64,000 bases of DNA, taken from contig NC_091022.1 of NCBI RefSeq assembly GCF_041296385.1, forward strand, positions 20,045,967 to 20,109,966, read 5' to 3'. Numbering within the stretch: the first letter of the stretch is position 1; the number at the start of each line of letters is the position of its first letter. The position numbers were made by a program, and so were the translations under genes. The notes beneath the pieces are model-generated. The model worked only from the letters and a program-made list of their open reading frames with translations. It was not told where the DNA came from and ran no database searches. Below are positions 13,205-25,718 of the stretch, in pieces. This stretch comes from Aphelocoma coerulescens. Lineage: Eukaryota; Chordata; Aves; Passeriformes; Corvidae.

Positions 13205-14306
13205 TATATATATTTTTCTGCTCACCTTATTTCCTAAGGAGCTACCAAGTGCCCCAACTGAATCTTACAGCTCTTTAAGCATCAGTCTGACTCACTGGGC
13301 TCAGTGGTAGCATGCAGGGTAGACTCAATCCCTGTGTGTCCTCCAGTCACTGTCTGGGATTTTGGGGCCTCCGGTCAGAGCTACTGCTACGATCCTTCCT
13401 GCAGATGTCCAAAGATGCACTGACAGCTGGTAAAGTGACATGGTACTGCCAGAAGCAGTAGAATGGGTAGGTATATACAAAGGAATGGCAAGAATGAAGA
13501 GAGGAGTATAACAAGATAACTCTATACAGCTGTACTGGAGTAAATTAAAATAATTTCCTTTTCGTTTTGACTCAGTACAAATTTCCAGTCAGTAAGAACT
13601 ACACCTGAGCACTGTCATGCTCATCACTGTACAGACAGCTGGAGTCCTCAGCCAAGGATGTGCCAGCAGACACTGACATTGCCACTCAGGTTTTCTTCTG
13701 TGAGAACTGGGATCTGCTCCACTTTAATTTGGTAAATCTATGGTAATTAACACCCACTGATGATATGGCCCTTACCCTAAACATTTAATAGCAAAAATTA
13801 GTTCCAAATTAATAGTTCTTCAAAAGCACTCCAGGTGGCAATGACATGAATCAGATTTTATTTGTTATTGGCTTCTGACATTTGTAGGTACTGTGACAGA
13901 GAAAAAAAAAAAAGCATGTAAGGACTATAATGAAATTAAAATTTGATTTAAGGATCATAAAAATTATCCTCATGATTCTTCTTAATTTCTGGCAGTATTG
14001 GACCCAAAACTTCTGAAAATGTAAGGCTGTGGCAGATATAAAGAGTATTTTTTTTTTTAATTTCAGCGACTATAAAGAAACCAGCAGCAAAGTTTGCTTA
14101 TTATTTTAATAAATGATCTGACACTCCATTCTTTTATTTCACTTTCTCTTGCTTTCTCTCACTTTTTATGCTCCAACTGTTTTTTTTTTTAACATAGTCT
14201 CAAAATAAATTAATTTCCTTTACTCAACAAAAGATTAACATTCTCACAGAACCAGCACTGCTGAGATTGGCTACTGTAATTTGTTTGAAGGATTGATTTC
14301 ATGTTC
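13205..14306. other. Non-coding stretch, no gene seen
   Basis: A 12-base A run lies at 13902-13913, and T-rich runs occur near 14050 and 14180. No open frame of note and no repeat family is recognised. Confidence 0.6.
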
Positions 14307-14330
14307 AAAATATTGGAACAGCAATATTTT
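14307..14330. repeat. Perfect 9-bp inverted repeat
   Basis: The arms aaaatattg (14307-14315) and caatatttt (14322-14330) are exact reverse complements around the 6-base loop gaacag. The stem is A+T-rich, so chance is a reasonable explanation. Confidence 0.7.
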
Positions 14331-17292
14331 TCATTAAAATAAAATATTGAATATAAGTTTGAGTTGGATATGATATTAATTAATAATGTTTTTCAGTGCC
14401 TCATTTTCCATAAAAGGTGTGGGGTTTGAATCAAATATCAAAATGAAACCCTACACATTTTGCTGGAAAAGGCTCTGTTTTGTTCTAAGCACTTGAATGT
14501 AGATGGTTAAGTTTGCCATTCCATAATTTTACATTTGATTTAAAAATAAACTTTATTATTACTTATTTTGAAAGTTTTACTGCTTTATTTTGGCAAAGAA
14601 TAAAAAAAAAATGTTTCATCTGCACAACTAACTGTTTTATAAGTGTCCTGAATAAATTCACCAGCTATGAACAAAGACACAAAAACAATTGTGAAAATAT
14701 TTCTAATGTATTAAAAAGGAAATACTTTTTTCAATCTTTTAGCTCCTTGACAACAATAGAATTGAAAAACAAAATCCACCCTGATCTTTTGTGATTATTG
14801 GCAATTCTCATTTTCAGTATCACTAAAACCCATAAGCAATCATGGTAATTCTGCTGCTACTGTATATTTTTAAAATCCATAAGATCAAAAATGCACAACC
14901 ACCCCATATTTATATTCTTAAAAATATCATAGTGTTTCTTTTTGTGGTTCTTTCAAGAGCAAATTAACACAATATATATAAATGAAAAATACCAGCTATA
15001 TGGATAAATATGTTTATAACATTAGTCAGTCCCCCCATTTCTAAAAAGTTTTCAAATAAACTTTTTGCTTACTCCACTTACGTGTGAAATATATTTTCCC
15101 CTGTTTCCAACTGGCAGATAGGTGCTCCTAAATACAGTTATCATTGTGTATTTTTTCTTCACATTAATATTAATTTCCCAAACAAAGATAATACTGCCAG
15201 AGCACATAAGATTAATTTTACTGTTAAGTCATTAGTCACTACTTTGTGCTCATTCCAAAAAGAGGCAGGAAGCATTAATCTGAGCGTATCACATGGGATT
15301 GTTGTTCATCTTAAGGAAAGGTTAAAAGAAGCTTTTTATTTCAATAGGGGCATTAACATATACAAAATATAAACACTCTTACAGCAACCCCAACAAACTA
15401 TAAAATTCTGGTTTTTAATTCAGGCTGTGAACAACTGAGAGCCATTTCTCATTATTCCTGAATGTGCCATGTTGTAGAAAGAGTCTAACAAGGATTAAAA
15501 AGGCCATCCTATGCAGGCACTTTGCTAAATCACTGCATGCCATTCCAGGGTGACTGTACTGTCTGAACAAGTTCTTTCTGTTTGCATGTAAGAAATAGCT
15601 GGCTCAAACAATTCATCTGATCAGTGAGGCTCAGCCAGAGAGTGTGCCAGCCCAACTATAGCAGACTAATACTCTTCCCATGAATGACAGTTAAAAAGGA
15701 CTTTCTTGCTTGAATGGTCCTCCATAGTATCTGGAAATAGGCTCAGCTAGGGAAGGGAGGTAGGGAGGGTAGGAAACCAGCACCAAACATCACTGTTTAA
15801 GTCCTACTGGCTACCTGTCTTTTACTACAGTGCAAGCAGACAGATTTACAGTAAACTAATATAAACTCATCTGTCAAAAAGCTCTTTATTCTGTATCTGT
15901 TACAAAGCAGTTATCTAAAAAGGGCAGAAGGTCAATGAAATTGCACAATGGCAATAGGACAGTGAAAAAAATGCACTGGGGGGGGTCCTTGTTTCCTCTT
16001 ATGAACAGCTATTTCTCATGTGTTCAGCTGTTTTGAAAGATTAAGATGTGGAAATGTCAGAACTGATCTGCTAAATATCATAACCAAAATGTAGCGTGGA
16101 TAAGAATTATTCCACTAAGGCAGAGAGGAGAAAAAGAGGCATTTTACCATTACTATGGCAGAAACTGTAGATGGACAGTAACTTCACACTACAGCTACAA
16201 TAAGCATACTGTACACATACATATTGGTCCAACTGAATTGAATACATAACAAACCCATGTTAAGTTTACTGAGCACAAGCATTATCTCATGTATGTTCAA
16301 GACACTCAAGTTATTCACATCAAGATCTGAAACTAATTGCAAACTAATTCAGTTTTATATTTCACCTTGCAGAGGTTATGTGAGTACCAGACATACAAAA
16401 TAAATGAGGCAATCCTATTTTCTATATGCCAGTTGAAATGAAGACTATCTCACTAAGAGCTTCCCTGTATTGCTCTGGCAGTGAACTCACTGCTTGGCTG
16501 GAGAGATACTTACCTACAAAAGTAAAAGTGTTACAAGTCTTCCAACCAACTGGCCTCTAACCTATCTTCCTTTGAAAAGACAGAGTAAGCCTGAGGATTG
16601 TGAAGCTTATACACAGAAAGCAGCTTTCAAAGTATTTACAGGCCATGTACAAAGCTGGCAGCTGTAATGTGAATTCCCCATTACTATCCCACAGAATAAA
16701 TTTCTGCTTTCCCACTGGACTCTCTTCTTGGTGACAAATGACTCATTCTTCATGCTTACTCAGTTCTGACCTCACCTGAACACATCAATTGCACCAAACA
16801 CTGCGAAGCTTTCCTAGTTTTGTGATGTGGTCAAATTTCAGACAACTCAACTGTCTTCACTTAAAAGAAGAGGTGATGATGTTCCAGAGACCTCAAAGGC
16901 AAGATGCTTTACCCAGCAAGACATCCTGCCCTTGGTGTAAGTGTATTGTGATTTGCCCATTCTATGAATTATGCTATATCACGTGTGCCTGTTTTTATAA
17001 TCTGACAATTGTGCAAGGTGATCCAGATATTATTTCATGACATTTGTGAGCTTTTTTCTTCAGTTTATAGATGTTTTTCTTTTCTTCAATCTGTCTAGTG
17101 CTGAAATTTCTATTCCAGGTTTCATGTAGATATAAAAGATACACATGTGCATAATATTACTTATTCTTACCCTGCCAGCATCAATGAGGCATACTGTACT
17201 CGGCCTTTCCAGACATACAGAGAATAGTAATTACCTAGAAAACATTTGCTAAGGAAATTTCCATAGCTTTTTATTACTCTTCCTTTCCATAG
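14331..17292. other. Non-coding stretch, possible constrained segment at 15190-15720
   Basis: Frames of up to 93 codons occur but are low-complexity and unrecognised. The part from about 15190 to 15720 has fewer homopolymers and keeps intact-looking words such as 'gattaatttt' and 'aagcattaatctgagcg', so it might be a conserved noncoding element. That judgement is visual and weak. Confidence 0.4.
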
Positions 17293-17411
17293 TCAGATTG
17301 CCGGACACGTATGAGACTTACATTTGGGGAAGAGATATTATAGCAGCTCAGGGCTTAAAAAACTCATGGAAAAAATCAAAGCAATCTCTGGATGTGATAG
17401 CTGGCAAGGAG
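17293..17411 (+). other. Exon-like segment of unknown transcript
   Basis: A strong pyrimidine tract and AG acceptor (ending at 17292, 'cttcctttccatag') precedes 119 bases that end in GAG at a consensus donor gtaagg (from 17412). One frame is open across the segment: two leading bases, then 39 codons starting RLPDTYETYIWGRDI, with no stop until 17480. The other two frames contain stops. No protein family is recognised, and no matching neighbouring exon was found, so it could equally be a non-coding RNA exon or chance. It is the best-bracketed exon candidate in the window. Confidence 0.3.
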
Positions 17412-20410
17412 GTAAGGAAGTTCATGTTGTCATTACGTGGTATCTTAGCACTCCCACAGTCCTCAGGTTGTAGGAGATGAGCTTCCTGTGGGCTATTTGT
17501 TGGAAGATCCCATTGCCACTGTTATTAAATGCTTCATTAAAATTAAAGTATCCCTTTCTTCCTTTTTTTTTTTTTTTTTTTGGTGATTGGTACTGCTTAA
17601 AGAGTAGAAATCTTGGTTTCTCCATGTGTGTGATCTGCCAACAATCACACAAGCCTACACTAGCTGCTCTGGTCACTGTAGACACCTCAGGAGGTTTCTG
17701 GGTCCAGATGGCTCAGTTTATCACAGCACACTACTGAGTCTCTTAAAGGAGCTGCAAACCATCTGGGCAGATCTAAAGCCAAAAGCAAATATGCTGGATC
17801 CTATGGAAACAGGTCTCTTGCTTACTCCCCTTGTAGTCTTTATCATCTACCTGTTCCTCTGACTGAGGCACAGACAAGAAACTTCAGGAGAGGTGCAATT
17901 AGTGGACCTTAGTAAAATAAATGCCTAATATTATTACTGTTCTTATTTCAATGATTCTCTTTCTATCAATCACTTTTGATGAATGATTAAGGGAGAACAC
18001 AGCAAAAGAACATATGTGGGACTAATCTCTTTCTTTTTCATGGAGTCCAGAACATTTCCAACTTTATGGAAGCACAATAAATGTAAGTAGTTGATGTTTT
18101 CTTGGGTATATGTATACATATACATCTACTTACAAATCGAAAAGACAACGAGAATACTAAATTAACATCATCACTTACTGTTTAATTTTTGCAGCATGTT
18201 GGCTACTTCCTCAAAAATGCTAGAGCCTGGACAGCTGCATTATTCTCAAGCATAACCAGAAAGCCTAATCTCACCTGTGCTAGAATCACAAGCAGCATGG
18301 TTTAAACACACATGCAAGTAGCTTCAAAATTTTGTAAATCACTTTATATATCTTTAAACTCTACCTTCTCATAATTTAAGTAGCTAGGAAGTATGTGATC
18401 AATCATTCTAACATATAATTTTATTCACCATTGCATAAAATGGACAGCACAGGCCCATGTGATTGTGCATGTGAATCACACCATTTACACTGCCTAGGGC
18501 ACATGAGCACCAAGGAGCAGTGCAGGCCCAGCTGATTAAGCTGTAGTGCAAAACAACACGTCAGTACTCAGTAGTCAGAGGTATGACAGCCAACAGTGGT
18601 TTATTGGACCAAGGAGCACAACACTGTAATTTACTTCTTTAATAGATGTCATGTTCTCTCCTATGTTTCCCCTTATAGAGTGAAATATATAGGTAAGATA
18701 TTGCTGCAGTTTATGTGTTATGTCCCTCCAAAAATTAGAGAGTAACAAACTGTCTTTATTAGCCAGTACATTTGGTATAGTGCAATAAATCACTGAAAGT
18801 GCAGGTGAGCATCTAGTGGTTTAAAGAGTCAAGAAAAACTAAAAGACTTCATGTATCTGCTGAAAGCCATTTTAGATCTACAGCACAGCTAAAGAAAACA
18901 CTACACTTCCTAGTGCTGCCTATTCCATTGCTTGTTTCTAGTCACTATTTTTTTGCTTATTGACAGGAAAGCCACAGTTTATAGAGCTTGCCTTACAGCA
19001 GGTATTTAAAAGATTTTTTAATTCCCCAAGCATAGTAATATGGACCCAAACCATTTTTTGTACCTGCTTTTCTTTCAAAACTGGAATTTGTGGCCTTATT
19101 TCAGAAGACCAAAGTACTGGTCACAGAGAATTCATAAAAAAACCCCTTTGCTTGTTTATGAAGCAAACACGTGTAAGACTGATGAAATTATTAATGTCAC
19201 AGCGCTAACTTCCTTCTCATAAATATAGTTTAACAGTGCTGCAATTACAGTCAAATGTTCTGGCTCTTTGCTTATTTGCTCAATCTGTCAGTCCACCATG
19301 GGGGGAGACAAATTGTAGTGAGCATTTGACAAAGCACAAAAGAGATATAAGACTATTCTGATTAAATCTTGGTGAAAGATTAAACGACTCTGAATACTTT
19401 CCAGATTTTTCAGATATGACATTTTTAACAAATACTACTAAAATGTTCTTCTCACCACAGGTTTAAAATCATCTAGGGTAAAAATAGTGTGTGTAGCTCA
19501 CAGACTGCTGGGTTGTTATGTTTCAGAATCAACAGATTAATAGCTGCATTCATATTATTTGTCTCAGTGATGTGAATCATATATTTTACTGGATCAAAAC
19601 CTGTATGTAGCTCATCCATACTCAGACATCTAACCCCAAATTAATGACTCCTCAACAAAACTTTCACATTGACATAAGAGCAAGAACATCACAGATTTGA
19701 CTCTACATTATGAAGAAAAAAAGAGTATTAAACAAATTTCAAATTCAGTCATGCATGTAAGAGGACTATAGCTCAGGCAAATTTTGAATATACTAATTCC
19801 ACACATTTCAGAGTCAGATGATTATTAAAAAATAGAGTTGTAATTTTCGTGACTTTAAATGTGTGGTAAGATTTCTACTGACTTCAGCTGTGCAGGAGTA
19901 GGTCCTTACAGATTTTGGCACATAATCATAGAAACAGATTAAGTGAAACGTGAGCTAAAACTACTTGTTTACATTCCTATGGGTAATTAAAGGTCTTCAC
20001 TTCTTAATACAAAAGCACAGAAGAAATGGAAGACAAACTTCTCATGGCTTTTATTGGGAATCCATTTAACTTTGGCATTAAAGTGGCTAAAGATACTATT
20101 TTTTTTTCCTAGCACAAATTTTATTAGTATACTGGACTATAAAAAATATTGGTCTACTTGTAGCCACAATATAGAAAAAAAACATGTAAAATTTAATGTT
20201 TCTTAATCAAGAAATTGTAAGTGATGACACCAAATTTAGGAGCATTAAGAAACTGAAGTCCCCATTTCTAGATTTATATTCTGCATTTATAATGCAAAAC
20301 ACTTACTAAAATCTGTTCATCTAGACTGGTTTTATATCAGCTGAGGACTCGGTCTTAAATTTCCATTTTATGAAGACATTTTTTTGGTTTTCAGACTGAT
20401 TTTTTTTGTA
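17412..20410. other. Non-coding stretch with poly(T) and one repeat relic
   Basis: A T run of 19 bases lies at 17563-17581, and overlapping short frames on both strands around 17420-17860 span it, which argues against coding. A good donor-like gtgagc follows 'agtgcag' at about 18805 but has no convincing upstream acceptor. TA-rich palindromic words occur near 18105-18125. A repeat relic at 19871-19916 is described separately. Confidence 0.5.
19871..19916. repeat. Relic of the palindromic repeat family
   Basis: The segment reads 'ttctactgacttcagctgtg' followed by 'caggagtaggtcctt', matching the arrangement 'actgacttcagtgg...aggatcaggccctt' seen in old bird and reptile interspersed elements. 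It is short and degraded; no body can be delimited. Confidence 0.35.
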
Positions 20411-20439
20411 AAAGGCCCAAATAGACAGGCTGGGCCTTT
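20411..20439. repeat. Perfect 9-bp GC-containing inverted repeat
   Basis: The arms aaaggccca (20411-20419) and tgggccttt (20431-20439) are exact reverse complements around an 11-base loop. The stem is richer in G+C than its surroundings, so it would be comparatively stable as RNA or cruciform. No known RNA gene is recognised. Confidence 0.75.
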
Positions 20440-21212
20440 CATTTACAATTGATGAGACACATATTGAAACTGAAATACATAAATGACACATTTCAGAAAT
20501 CTCTAATAGATGCATGTTTACCTTCTGCGTGAATTAGAGTATTGTATTTGCTTTCTCTTTCATTAGATCTGAAGGCTGAAAAAAGTCTCATATGCTCACT
20601 ATGAAAACATTTTGATTTATGATTTGCCAGATTTCAGTGATGACTTCTTTCAAAAGAGAGAGGAATCCTCTGTGTGGGTTTCACAAAATATTTAGATAGC
20701 ACAGAACAAAAACAAAACCTACAAAAATGCAGTTCTCAAAGTTTACAGAAATAAATTAAATTGAAAAAAAAATTAAAAGCTATTTTGTTAGTATTCTGCT
20801 TTTACATGAACCACAGGCATCCACTAAATAATAGGAAATGGTGAGCTGGGAAAAACCTAGAAAGTGGAGACCTTTTTGTTGACATTATTCTGGTTAGATA
20901 AATTGAAATAACAACTGTCTGCCTCCCCCCAAACTGTTATTGCTTGCAACTCCCTATGCATTCCCTTCAAATTTGCAATATGTGAATTTTTTTGTTTAAT
21001 TTTTTATATATTAAAAAAAAAAAAAAATACACGATTACATACTTTTCAGATGTGAGAAATGAACAAGCCAGTAGTGATTTTTAAGTCCACCTTCCAGCAA
21101 ATACTTAAAATACGTATGAGTTCAGCAGAGCAAGCAATCTCAATCAAAGTCAATGTGTTTGGCAGAGCTGTGTGTAAAATGACAACCTTACAAGAGATCC
21201 TGTAAATTTACT
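20440..21212. other. Non-coding stretch, no gene seen
   Basis: A 15-base A run lies at 21013-21027. Nothing else is identifiable. Confidence 0.6.
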
Positions 21213-21285
21213 GCCCAATCCTGACCTTAATACTTTCAGTGGTAAAACTCCAGTTAATACCAGTAAGAGCAGAGTCAGGCCCCTA
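21213..21285. repeat. Relic of the palindromic repeat family
   Basis: The left end gcccaatcctgac and the right end 'gagtcaggccc' are imperfect reverse complements. The middle carries 'cagtggtaaaactcc', the layout expected for an old palindromic amniote element. The copy is degraded. Confidence 0.4.
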
Positions 21286-22189
21286 CAGCTTAGGTTTCTA
21301 AGGTTTTCTCCCCCTTCCTTCCCCCTCCTTCTACAACAGCTTGAATTCCTGTATTCTGATTAAGATAGATGGAGTATTTGCATCCTATCCATATTCATAA
21401 TCCTCCTTTTCAGTGTCAACCCAAAATACCGCATTTGTTGCCCAGGCAGACACATGCAATGTCTTCAGAAGGTTTTGCATAGATGGATAAGGACACATCC
21501 CTTTTCAAATTTTGCAGAATAGGTGGCCACTAGGTGAATTCATGCTGTTAAAGTGCTAAAAGACCAGAACAAAAAAACATGTCTTTTGTGTGTGACAGAA
21601 ACTGTAATTAATGATTTCTCCCTTTTTTGCTAAAGAGAAAAGGGAGATGTGCTGTTGACAGGCATTTTATTAATGGTTTCTACCATCTTAGTATACATAA
21701 AAGGCATTATAGGTTGCAGAGCTAGTTTAAAAGATTTTTGTTTTTTCAGGAAATGTTGAAGATGTTTCATGGATGAAAAATGAAGGCAATCTGTCCACTG
21801 CCACTGAAAGTTTGGGCTTCAATAATAAAATTGAAACTATTGTGACAGTTTCCATTGAATCCTTTAACCATTTGCCTCCTGCTGGCGCAATCAATGATGG
21901 CATCTGCAGGAACATGGTCACCCTTACCTAGTTTCTCTCTTATTTCAGCAACAAAAGCTGTCAATACCATGTCTCATGGCTGCTTTTCTAAGATTTATCA
22001 ACCATCTAGGTGATGGCACTTATTTTAGTGACTGTTGGTCTGTTCTTGTATTTGGAACCAATAGGAGATATATTCAGCCTGGCACACAAGAAATTAGACA
22101 TGCATTTTCCAGTTTCAACAATGGCAGCTGACTGCCTAATCCAGAGGCCAGAGAAGTGATGATTTAGACTTTGCCTCACAACGAAATTA
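21286..22189. other. Non-coding stretch with overlapping antiparallel frames at 21727-21970
   Basis: Two minus-strand frames (21727-21921, 64 codons; 21767-21970, 67 codons) and one plus-strand frame from about 21735 to 21928 are all open across the same 190 bases. A pyrimidine-rich AG ('ttgttttttcag') precedes the plus-strand frame. None shows a known motif. It may be an old processed pseudogene, a constrained noncoding element or chance. Confidence 0.35.
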
Positions 22190-22680
22190 AAGTGAATGAG
22201 AATAACACAACGTTACATTACTTTCTTAACTATATTAAGTAGAAGAATGTGACAATCCTGCGTGCAATTCCTGAATTTGCTCTCGTTTTGAAATATGCCA
22301 AGCGAAAATCCTAATTCCGTATAAATGAGAGGCGGCAGCTTGACTGTTCCGATAGCGCTATGCTCATTTACACTGGCTAATGGGCTTCCCATTGCTTATG
22401 GACAGACAAGAAAACAGCCATTTATCTAGGTTAGTGCTCCTTCCGCAACACTTTGAGGAAATGTTTTGCTTTGCCACTGATTTGTGAACAACTTAATAAC
22501 TTCTGTGAAGCAACAAGAAAGCAGACATTTACCACATGCGTTCACAATAATGCAATCAGAAAACATGTCGGGGAAGGGATTTACAGCAGTTTGCACACGC
22601 TCTCCAGACAGGAACAACCAAGTAGGAAAATGTTCTCCCTGTATTTTATTGAAGGGTTGATGATACCTTCATTTTAAGCA
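22190..22680. promoter_or_regulatory. Candidate conserved noncoding element
   Basis: About eleven CpG sites survive in under 500 bases (for example in ctgcgtg, ctctcgt, aagcgaaa, attccgta, ggcggc, tccgatagcgct, catgcg, gtcggg) while surrounding DNA is almost CpG-free. Homopolymers and microsatellites are absent. Known vertebrate enhancers of developmental genes show this texture. Open frames on both strands (22426-22617, 22453-22677) are unrecognised and taken as incidental. No sequence comparison was possible, so the call is inference. Confidence 0.4.
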
Positions 22681-22899
22681 CAGGATACTTTTGAGACTAC
22701 TTGGCTCAGCATCACAACTGACATGGGTGTTAAATACAGCTCTATTGCTAGGTTAATAAAATATCCATCTCTTCTCTAAGCAAATGGGCAATTCTTTTAA
22801 TTCAGTTTTCCAAACTTTATTTCTAAATGTCTTGGAAAAAAATCTATATTTTGGGAGGCAGCTGGAAATGCACTATTTGCACGCTGATCTATACTAGCA

Positions 22900-23420
22900 G
22901 CCATTCATTTTCTCTGGGAATTTTTGTGTAAGCTCCCTTATTGGGAATATGCTAATGGCAACCGCCATGATTACTGATTTTCTTTGAATCATTATTCCTC
23001 TGTGGGCAAAGCAATCAGAAAGGGAGAACAGGAGATTTACTTCTTGCTTGTGTGCCTTCTTCAACCATCTGCTCTATCCTGATTCATTTGAATAAGATCT
23101 GCAGTTTTAGATTCTTTACTCTGGCATTCTGAAGCATTTTAAAGCTTAAAAGGAGTTAATAGTTATCTATCAGTGTCACAAACGTGGTACTGTGATGCAT
23201 TCTAAGAGCAAGTTTGCCTTCTAATGGTTTACAGGGCCAGATTAATTTTATTAAAGTAAAAAATTACAATGTTCTTTAACAGCTTCATTATTTCAGACAA
23301 GTCTTTTGTGAGCACATTTATTATCTGGAGCGTGGAGTATAAAAGCTGAAAGAAAGGGAACTAATTTATAAAGCAAGAACATTTTAAAAATGGAAATTGT
23401 TAATCTACTCCACCCCATAC
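22900..23420. promoter_or_regulatory. Candidate conserved noncoding element with octamer-like and TATA-like words
   Basis: An octamer-like word ATGCTAAT lies at 22949-22956, next to a CpG-containing 'ggcaaccgcc'. Further words suggestive of factor binding are 'cagattaatttta' near 23238 and a TATAAAAG box at 23338-23345 preceded by 'gagcgtgg'. The sequence is complex and free of simple repeats. It continues the cluster begun at 22190. An enhancer or a weak promoter are both possible. Confidence 0.35.
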
Positions 23421-23459
23421 ACAGAAAAAATAGAGTGCAAAATTGTGATCAATTTAATG

Positions 23460-23690
23460 AAAATACAACCTTGTAAAGTGCACTGCAGTTACTGAATTCT
23501 TGTACCCATTCTTTTACCTGCGTGAATTTCTGAAGTACATTTACACAAGGTCATTTTGATTTTAACAAAGGTGCTATTTATCTGCATCAAAATTCAATTA
23601 AATTATTCTCTCAAATGAAGTACTGGCCTCATATAACAAGTTTCCCTTGCACAGCAATAATGATGTGTATGCTTTATATATTTTTTTTTA
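23460..23690. promoter_or_regulatory. Possible conserved noncoding element
   Basis: Complex A+T-rich sequence with intact-looking words such as 'caaggtcattttga' and 'caattaaattattctc' follows the two candidates above. It may be the edge of the same regulatory cluster. The evidence is texture only. Confidence 0.25.
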
Positions 23691-24867
23691 GTTTGATGAC
23701 AGTTTTCTGCTATGTATATATACATACACACACACAAATAGATATACCTGGTTAAAAACCCTAGCACTGCTAATTACCAAAAGACCATTTTGTACAACAG
23801 GAACAGAAAATAAGCAAGAAGACATTGTAGTAAGACAGAACTAAGCACAGATGAATGATAGAGGCAGCATTCAGAGGATTGTAGTGAATACTCAGGCGCA
23901 GTCTTTTCACAGGCAAGTAACCTTTGAAATGTTAAGAATAATTAGTGTTTGGGAATCAAAAACCTTTTTTCGATACTTATTTCAGAAATACTGTTATGAT
24001 GAACACAAGAAAAGTCTCTCTGATCACTCCTGTAAATTATTTCATAATGCCTATAAAAAAAGAGACCCTTCTACAAAACTAGAGTGTCTTTAGACTAGCA
24101 CATATTATACAATGATCTCCAAACCACAAGATGACCCATTTTGTTACTTTTGGAACCAGAAACTTAAACTAATGCAGAATTATTAAAACAGAACAGTTTG
24201 TCAGTTCCTTTGGTGAGGCCACAGACATTAAAACCTCTTCCTAGCTTTTCTACTAGTTTTTAAAAAATATCTTTTTCTGGTAGCCCCTGTTGGTTAGCAT
24301 ACTGATTTCTCCTTATCTTTTTAAAAATAGAAGACAATACAAAAGACTGAAATGGCAGTGGCCTCCCAGCTAGAATTAGTTATGGGGAGCCACTTTCTAT
24401 CAACTAATTTCAGGTCCTTTCAGAGCTCTCAGCTGCAACTTGTGTGAAGAAAGAGTAGTTATTTCAGAAAGGGTTTGCCTGTTCTCATTCAAACAAAGTG
24501 AACTTAAAAATGCACTTTGTGTTTGTTTTTAATTAGAGGTGCAACTAAACTAAACCATAAATTACAGAACTCACTGTATTTGTGACTTGGTTATCCTAGA
24601 GATCAGCAACAAGGACTATACCTTCTTTTGGTTTAAAGACGCATCAATCTTTGAAATTCCTTATCCCAGAAGAGCAGAATTCTATCTTAATAACTCATAA
24701 GGCAACATTTTAAACACCAAATTAAAGACAGGAAAGTAGCCAATGAAATAGAGAGAAGAAATCACAGAAACATGAAAATCATATATCTTTATAACAACAC
24801 AGGCACTTCAATATTTTGCTGTCCAAGTGTACTACACATAAAACACATTAAGTGCTTTACACTTAAT

Positions 24868-24903
24868 GTAATACACAAGTAATACTTGTAATACACAAGT
24901 ATT
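24868..24903. repeat. Short tandem duplication, period 20
   Basis: The unit atacacaagtaatacttgta (24871-24890) is followed by a partial second copy atacacaagtatt (24891-24903). The unit also contains the self-complementary pair aagta / tactt. It looks like local replication slippage. Confidence 0.8.
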
Positions 24904-25718
24904 AAGCCCTTTTAATTGAGAAACATTTTTTCTTGTCTTACATTTGTATTTCTCTTTCTTCCTAAGGAAAGCATTCTTATTGCTACACCTTTGTGCAATG
25001 CAGCTTGCTTATTTCACGGTTAAAGCCACTTACCACATGAAGCTCTGGCTCTAAGTACATAGCCTCAGAATGCAGTAGGAATATTTTAATCTCCTCCTCA
25101 ATGTAGCTCTGTGGTCTTAAATATTTTTAGGCCCTTTTTCTACTACAAAAAACCCCAGCAACCTGATTACTTATCCAAGCAAGGAGTTCAGAAAAAAAGA
25201 GAATCAATTGCTAACCCCTCTTGGAAAGCTGAGGGGAAAGCAGGGGAGGTAGTATGTTTATTCTTGACAGAGAATTGCAGAATATCTCCAATTGAAAGGT
25301 AGAGTAATAACACCAGTTAATAGGTCCAACCGCTCCCATATTAACAGCCAGCAAATCCAGACCAGGAAGATCTACCAATTACACTTAACCCTGTTAAAAA
25401 TACATCTTCCCTTCTGCAGTGGCAACTGTACAGAGTTCAGCCTAGGGTACCTGGGGGGAAATGCAAAATACTCTGTGTTAGCTCTCCATAGGCTGCCTTA
25501 CAACAAAGTCTGTTTATGGCAAACTTGCAGCCCTTGTTAAAATACTCAGCTCATGAATACACCATTTGTTGTAGGCACTTTACATAATCCTAATCACAAT
25601 AATGCTTGAGAGCATCAAGATCTTTACAATAATTAACTCAAGCATATGAAATGCCAGTGGAAAAGATGAGACTTATATTTTTTATACAATTTTCTGCTTC
25701 TCTATTATATAATTTATC

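Noticed and set aside
17477..17737. Plus-strand frame containing PFLPFFFFFFGDW
   Set aside because: It spans the T19 run and a minus-strand frame covers the same DNA, so it looks like an artefact.
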